This document shows, one piece after another, positions 21,541-64,000 of a stretch of 64,000 nucleotides of DNA. Below the pieces are notes generated by a model, which saw only the letters and a list, made by a program, of their open reading frames with translations, ran no database searches and had not been told where the DNA came from. Positions within the stretch are counted from its first letter, which is position 1, and every line of letters starts with the position of its first letter. The position numbers were made by a program, and so were the translations under genes. Source of the stretch: Chrysomallon squamiferum. Lineage: Eukaryota; Mollusca; Gastropoda; Neomphalida; Peltospiridae. The DNA is taken from contig CM022671.1 in NCBI GenBank assembly GCA_012295275.1, positions 22,646,822 through 22,710,821 of the forward strand. Direction: 5' to 3'.

Positions 21541-24500
21541 ACAGAGAGAGCAAACTCATCTCTTTTCTTGTTTCAGTCATGTTTTAAAATATATTAGACT
21601 TTAAAAAAAAAAAGAAAAGAAGAGAATATAACTTGATTTTTGTCCCGTTTTCATTGTCAATTTTCAGATCAAAAAATAATTTATGGGGATAAATTATTTA
21701 AATCCTGTTGCTCTTGTGTCATGTTTTAAGTCATAATGTTATCACGTTATTGTTTTTACACTAGAATATGCCTTGGAGCAAATCATTCTGCATTGATGTC
21801 ATGACATGGTGGCACCCAGGTATTTTTAAACTGTACTCTTTTGTTGGTTATAACTTATTATAAAATTGGATAGTCAAAAATAATAAATAAATAAATAAAT
21901 AAATAACAATAAACTAAAACTTAAAAGTATGCTGAACGTATTTAGATCATTTATGCATCTCTCAACAGATTTATGTTTTCAGGTTTACCTGCATGAAGCT
22001 TGTCAGTGGGTATCACTTGTTACCACTTAGCAGTCAAATTATAAAACAAAACACAAACATCACAGTTGACAGTGGTTTAATTCAACATCACTTTGATGCA
22101 CTTTCACAACTGATAACAATGTTATGACCATATGGCAAATATAATTATGCATCAAGAAACATGGAAGATGTCATATTGTAGCAATGTGTAGTATAACAAT
22201 GAACAGTTAAATTGCTGCTGTCAATGCAAGCTTTGTCATACCTAAAATGAATTCATCTAAGTCTCCAAGAGAAAGCATTTAATTTTGAGGTATTAAAATA
22301 CGGGCCTATGAAATAAAAATAAAAAAACATTACTAAAACACATCCCTGTGATTTTGATGTTTTAATGAATGTATATTAGTGACCAAATTTCACATTTAAT
22401 CATTAATTATTTGTTATTACTCGGTACAGTATGTCTAAGAAATTTCTTTTAACAGTATCAATATGCAATTTTATGTAATTATTTTGATATTTTTGGATTT
22501 GCTAAAATTATCAAATAACTAACAGATTATGATTTTATTTTCTTTCTGTCAAATAATATCCATCCTAATTTGTATATTTATAAATGCATGCAAAATATCA
22601 GAAAAATGCTATTATAATATGTTAAAACCTATTACTAGCACTACATATGTAACTTAAATTAAAAAAAGAAGACAAATCCTTCATGTCTGTTAAAAAAAAA
22701 AAAAAAAAAAAAAGTTCCTACCATGCACTCGAACAGTCTAAATAAACTGCAATTGTTTATACAGAATACATTTTTCAAGCGTATTCTACTTTGTGTTTTG
22801 TGTTAAGCTAAATTACTACAGTATAATTTCCATACATTCTGATGCTATCAGGTCTTCTTCAGTGATGTCACAGCTCACTTGGTTTTCCAACAAAATATCG
22901 ACTGTTTGGTATGACAACACCAATACTGAAAGCAGCAGAGTAACAGAATGTGAACAACACTATGTACAAACAAACTTACAGTTAACACTGCAAGGAACGG
23001 GTGAAAACGACAAACTCCTCTTGAGCACAAATGTACGTAGTCGTGACGCACGATAATGATGAGAGGACAACAATATCATTTATAAAACCATAATAAAACA
23101 ACAAACGTTTGCAAAACAAAACTTTCGTAAAACTGTCACAAAATGAGATCTACTTTCAGGAAAATCTAACCACCTTCCAGCTTTGGTAATAATAATCTAC
23201 TAATCAACAGACCTTCAGTTATACCTAGAAGTGCTGGACAGAAAACATTTATAGACAATAATAATGTTGTTTTTTTTTTGTTTTTTTTTTTTTTTTTTTT
23301 AATATTTGTGACTAGAGTAACATTACCTCCATTACATTTATACTGAATATAAAAGTTTACATGCAAACATAATTATTACAACATTTAATTAACAGAGTTC
23401 TTTGGATTTTAATTACTTAATAACTCACATAATCATTACAAATTTTCTTTTTTTTTTTATTTCTCATGAAAACACTATATAGAATTATATTCTTTTAATC
23501 AAAATTTTCTTAACCCAAAGCTGGGGCATTTTGTGAAATCACTTATAAATTTTCATCAAACAAGGAATTATTACTATTATTTTTTTTTTTGTTAATCAAA
23601 GGCAGTTCAGGACTATTCTAAATTTAATTATAAAAAAAGCATTTTGTCACAAACTATAAAAAATATCTTGGCTAACAGTGCTAGTGTATTTCTGATTAGA
23701 TAGTATATCAACACAATCAAATCTAATATATATAAAGTTCCAAAAAAAAAAAAAAAAAAAAAAAATATATATCAACAAGTATGTTTTCTAATTATAAAGG
23801 CAAGATATGTTCAACAGGTATATCTGTTCTCAACAGCCTGACCACTCTAAGCCAATCCTGTTTCCTCGCTCCAAGCATAATTATGCATCTTGATGTCAGT
23901 TACATATACATTTTTTCATTCTACAACAAGTATCCCATTAAAAATATAAAATCTAATAAGAAAATTTTCATCGTGGCAGTGGTATAATCTTCAGATAAAA
24001 AATAAAAATATTTTTTTTACATTTTATGTCATTTATTATACTCTTTAATAAAATCTAAATTCGAAGGCTAATAAATTCTGTGTGGTTTTAGCATTATTAT
24101 TATTATTATTATTAGATTAACAGTGTTGAAAGACGAAGGGTGTAAACACAAAATAAACTTTGTAAATGTTCAACTGTAACTATAAAGTAATTTAATCTGA
24201 ACATGGTAATTACGTTTAAACTGAAAAGTTTAATTCAAGCCCTAATGAGTACATTTGTAGCTGAGTGTTGTAATTCTTAATTTAATTCATTTTTCTCTTT
24301 GATCACTAGTTAACAGGAATGTTACACTGAACACTTAATACATTATACTGTGGCTAAATTAAAATGTAGATAAATAAATATATGCTTTAAAAAAAAATAA
24401 AAAAAATAAAAAAGTTACAGATATTTGAATATTAATGAACAAAACAGAATTGGTCCAAGTTATACTAGATTTGTTTACAATCTTGTACATACAATGAAAA

Positions 24501-25592
24501 CATCTAAAAAAAAAAGCATGCCACTAAATCACAAAGGATTAAAAAAATGTTTTAAAAAAATTAAAAAAACAAAATAAAAGGGAGTAACTCCAATACATTA
24601 AATATTTAATTTTATAGATACATATAAAATAGCAATAACAAAATTGTTTAATTCAATTAAATATAATATGAATTCAACAATTCTGCTATAATCTCAAGCC
24701 AGAGAAACCATTTAAAATAAACATTAAAACATTTTTTTTTGTATCTTTTAAGATAAAATATTATAAAATTGCACACGAGAAAAGGAACATATTTCAGATA
24801 ATAATACACTGGTTCACAATATATATTTTAATGTTTTACAAATATGAATGTGAGTTACAAGTCTGTAGTCAAAGCACCAAACAAACAACATATTTAAATA
24901 TATAATCCCCTGAAAAAAAAAACCCGAAACCACAACACCCAAAATTATTTTATTAACACTATCTTTTTAAAGTTTAGACACACAAAGAATATTTTTTTAA
25001 TAATGTTCTAGGTCTGTTTTGCTTATAAATTGTTCTTGTGAATATGTAACCTATAACTTGAAAATGTTCAATGAAACAAAATGGACATATAATGGAGAAA
25101 ACAGGTTTAACTGATTTGCAATTGGGCAAATCTTTTACTGAAATATCACGTCCATTTTTTTTTTTTTTGATGAAGATAGTTAAATTTGTTTTCATCATTT
25201 ATTTTTTCAAGTTCCATATAAAAAAGACTGATGTGTTTCAAACAGTATATAATTCCAAACGAAAAATATTTGAAAATGAAAAGTATTTTGTTAAAAACAA
25301 TGAAGTTAAAGTTCTGAACTTTTAAACACAAAGTGATTACAAGTTTTCTTTAAAATTCACATAAATGGATTTTAACTTGTGACAAAGTAAAACATGATGG
25401 ACACCTCCATTAAAAAAGATAATATTAATTACATTATGATAAAATGGGTCCACTCCAAACCAAATACTTAAAGTGAACAGAATGTTTATACATTCAGTTA
25501 TTTATGGTCTGCAGATAACAATGTACTATGTACAGCACAGTAAAAATATCACACTACACAGGTGAAAAACTCGTGTTTTAATATTAAAAGAT

Positions 25593-25637
<45 letters not shown>

Positions 25638-26121
25638 ATAAAGTTAAAAAGAAAACAACATCAAAACAGTCAAAAAAAAAAAAAAAAAAAAAAAAATAAA
25701 GAAAGAAGAAAATTATACTTATATATATTTAAAAAATAAAATGCAAAAACTAATTCAACCTCTGGTAGTTTTCTTTAAACAATATAATTAATGTTCACAA
25801 CAAGACAACTTAACTGATTTCAGTAACAAACATTATCTTGGTTATAATAAAAACACCGAAGACTAGAGAGATATGTAAGAATGTTTCCACAAGAAACACA
25901 ACCTTGGAATTTACAACCTATCATCCAGTGTTGTAGCTAAAAAAAAAAAAAAAACAACAACAAAAAACCCCCCAAAAGACAAAAAGGGGCAGAGAACTCC
26001 CTCACCCTCAGTTTTAAAACAAAATTACAAAAGTGTTAATTTATTTTTTAAAAAACAATGGCAGAAATTAAATCTATCTTAAACATATTTTGTGAATTAA
26101 CACATTAATTTAGTTTAAAAA

Positions 26122-26162
<41 letters not shown>

Positions 26163-26374
26163 CATCATCAACATCAATAAAAATTCATTAAAAAAAAAAA
26201 ACATTCTTCAAACATTTGGCTTTATTACTAAAAAACGCTTTTAATGAAAGTTATGTATTTACACAATTAAAAAAAACTTTCACCCTCATTATAAACTGAA
26301 TACCTGTAAATTCAGTAACCAAAGCTATCAAAAAAAAAAAAAAAAAAAATCCTACCAAACAAAAATGGGTTTAC

Positions 26375-26406
<32 letters not shown>

Positions 26407-26906
26407 ACATAAATGAAACATCTGAAATTATACCTCTGATACATTTGGTTGTAAAAAATTAATTTGATCAACAATGGTAATGGTAGCAAAATGATTTTAA
26501 TTTTGATTTATTATTTACTTTTTTTTTTTCTTCTTTTTTTAAATCTAAAACTGTGGTTATACACATTAATATCCACATCAAAGTCTGAACATTGGGCGAT
26601 TTCAACATGATTTTATGTCACATGATCAGTTCGTCTATCAGCACTCTTCTGACATTAAAAAAAAGTTTTGGAGTTTTTTTTTTATCAAACAAATACAGTT
26701 TCACAATATACAAAACTTAATCAACAATGACGATAACAATAAGTAACACTTTGATAACTGTACATTATTTCTTTTTCATATGTAACAAATTATGTTATTT
26801 TGTTTTTCTCCTTTTTTCTTTTCTTTTCTTTTTTTGAAGGTGATATAAAAAGGGCCTGCCTTTCCGAAACTAATTTACCAGAAATGAAGAAACAACAAGC
26901 TAAAAA

Positions 26907-26937
<31 letters not shown>

Positions 26938-27022
26938 GAATCCGTTCGTCTGTAATTCTTCACCAGATGTGTTAAAAAAGGCAATAATAAAAAATATCTG
27001 TAACTCGCTCTCTGTCTTATAG
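21541..27022. other. Intergenic region and presumed NF1 3'UTR
   Basis: About 5.5 kb of A+T-rich DNA with many poly(A) tracts on the plus strand (for example about 22691, 23743, 25595-25635, 25672-25696), (AAT)n at about 26122-26158 and (GT)n at about 26386-26406. The right part must hold the 3'UTR of the minus-strand NF1 gene. Candidate AATAAA signals on the minus strand exist (for example near 26221-26226), but none can be chosen. Frames here are low-complexity and not credible. Confidence 0.5.
25595..25635. repeat. Long poly(A) tract
   Basis: About 41 consecutive A on the plus strand, downstream of NF1. Comparable tracts occur at about 31220-31253, 32590-32630, 40494-40526 and 61158-61182. 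Confidence 0.9.
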
Positions 27023-63912
<36,890 letters not shown>

Positions 63913-64000
63913 CTGCTCAAAACGAGAAGCGGTGTGTAACCGTTAGTTATCATTCAACAAAGTTATTGCAATGCGTGAAACAAAATCAGTAAGCCCTATG

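Noticed and set aside
22793-23056. 87-residue plus-strand frame
   Set aside because: No signal peptide, domain or splice context; composition is not distinct from intergenic DNA.

Overview
The window is nuclear DNA from an invertebrate animal. It has many short exons with GT-AG introns, very A+T-rich introns full of homopolymer, (AAT)n, (AAAT)n and (GT)n tracts, dispersed tRNA genes, a LINE fragment, a MITE and a processed retrocopy. A secreted C1q-domain gene together with the protein similarities suggests a lophotrochozoan, probably a mollusc; this is inference and no species is claimed.

Layout. Positions 1-2.1 kb: first coding exon of an unrecognised minus-strand gene (1657-1896) that leaves the window at the left. 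Positions 2.8-9.8 kb: a cluster of tRNA-Val genes on both strands with three anticodons (AAC, TAC, CAC), plus broken copies, embedded in inverted repeats. A 5'-truncated LINE and a poly(A)-tailed KIAA1143 retrocopy lie in it. The retrocopy has split a tRNA-Val(AAC) gene, leaving a 12-bp target-site duplication, and itself carries a TA-flanked MITE. Positions 11.2-16.8 kb (minus): a complete 11-exon phospholipase B-like lysosomal hydrolase gene. Positions 17.36-18.11 kb (plus): an intronless PHETA/Sesquipedalian gene, head-to-head with the former. Positions 20.7-21.5 kb (plus): a two-exon secreted coiled-coil/C1q protein.

Positions 27.0-63.9 kb (minus): the 3' part of the NF1 (neurofibromin) gene. 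I resolve 34 constitutive-position exons plus one duplicated alternative. They encode about 1,734 residues from human residue ~1068 to the C-terminus, including the whole RasGAP domain and the Sec14-PH module. All exon phases join and the frame closes at the stop codon.

Main discoveries. (1) The RasGAP exon carrying the FLR..NPA motif exists as two tandem versions (57842-57978 and 59129-59253) with identical phases. Including both or neither gives a premature stop, so they look like mutually exclusive exons. They lie at the protein position where vertebrates insert alternative exon 23a. (2) The 8.8-kb intron between the RasGAP exons contains a 54-nt, frame-preserving candidate cassette exon (49989-50042). 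(3) There are two GC-AG introns, one in NF1 and one in the phospholipase B-like gene. NF1 switches off Ras-GTP; PHETA, the phospholipase B-like protein and TFEB-type E-boxes concern the endosome/lysosome system, but nothing shows that these neighbours work together.
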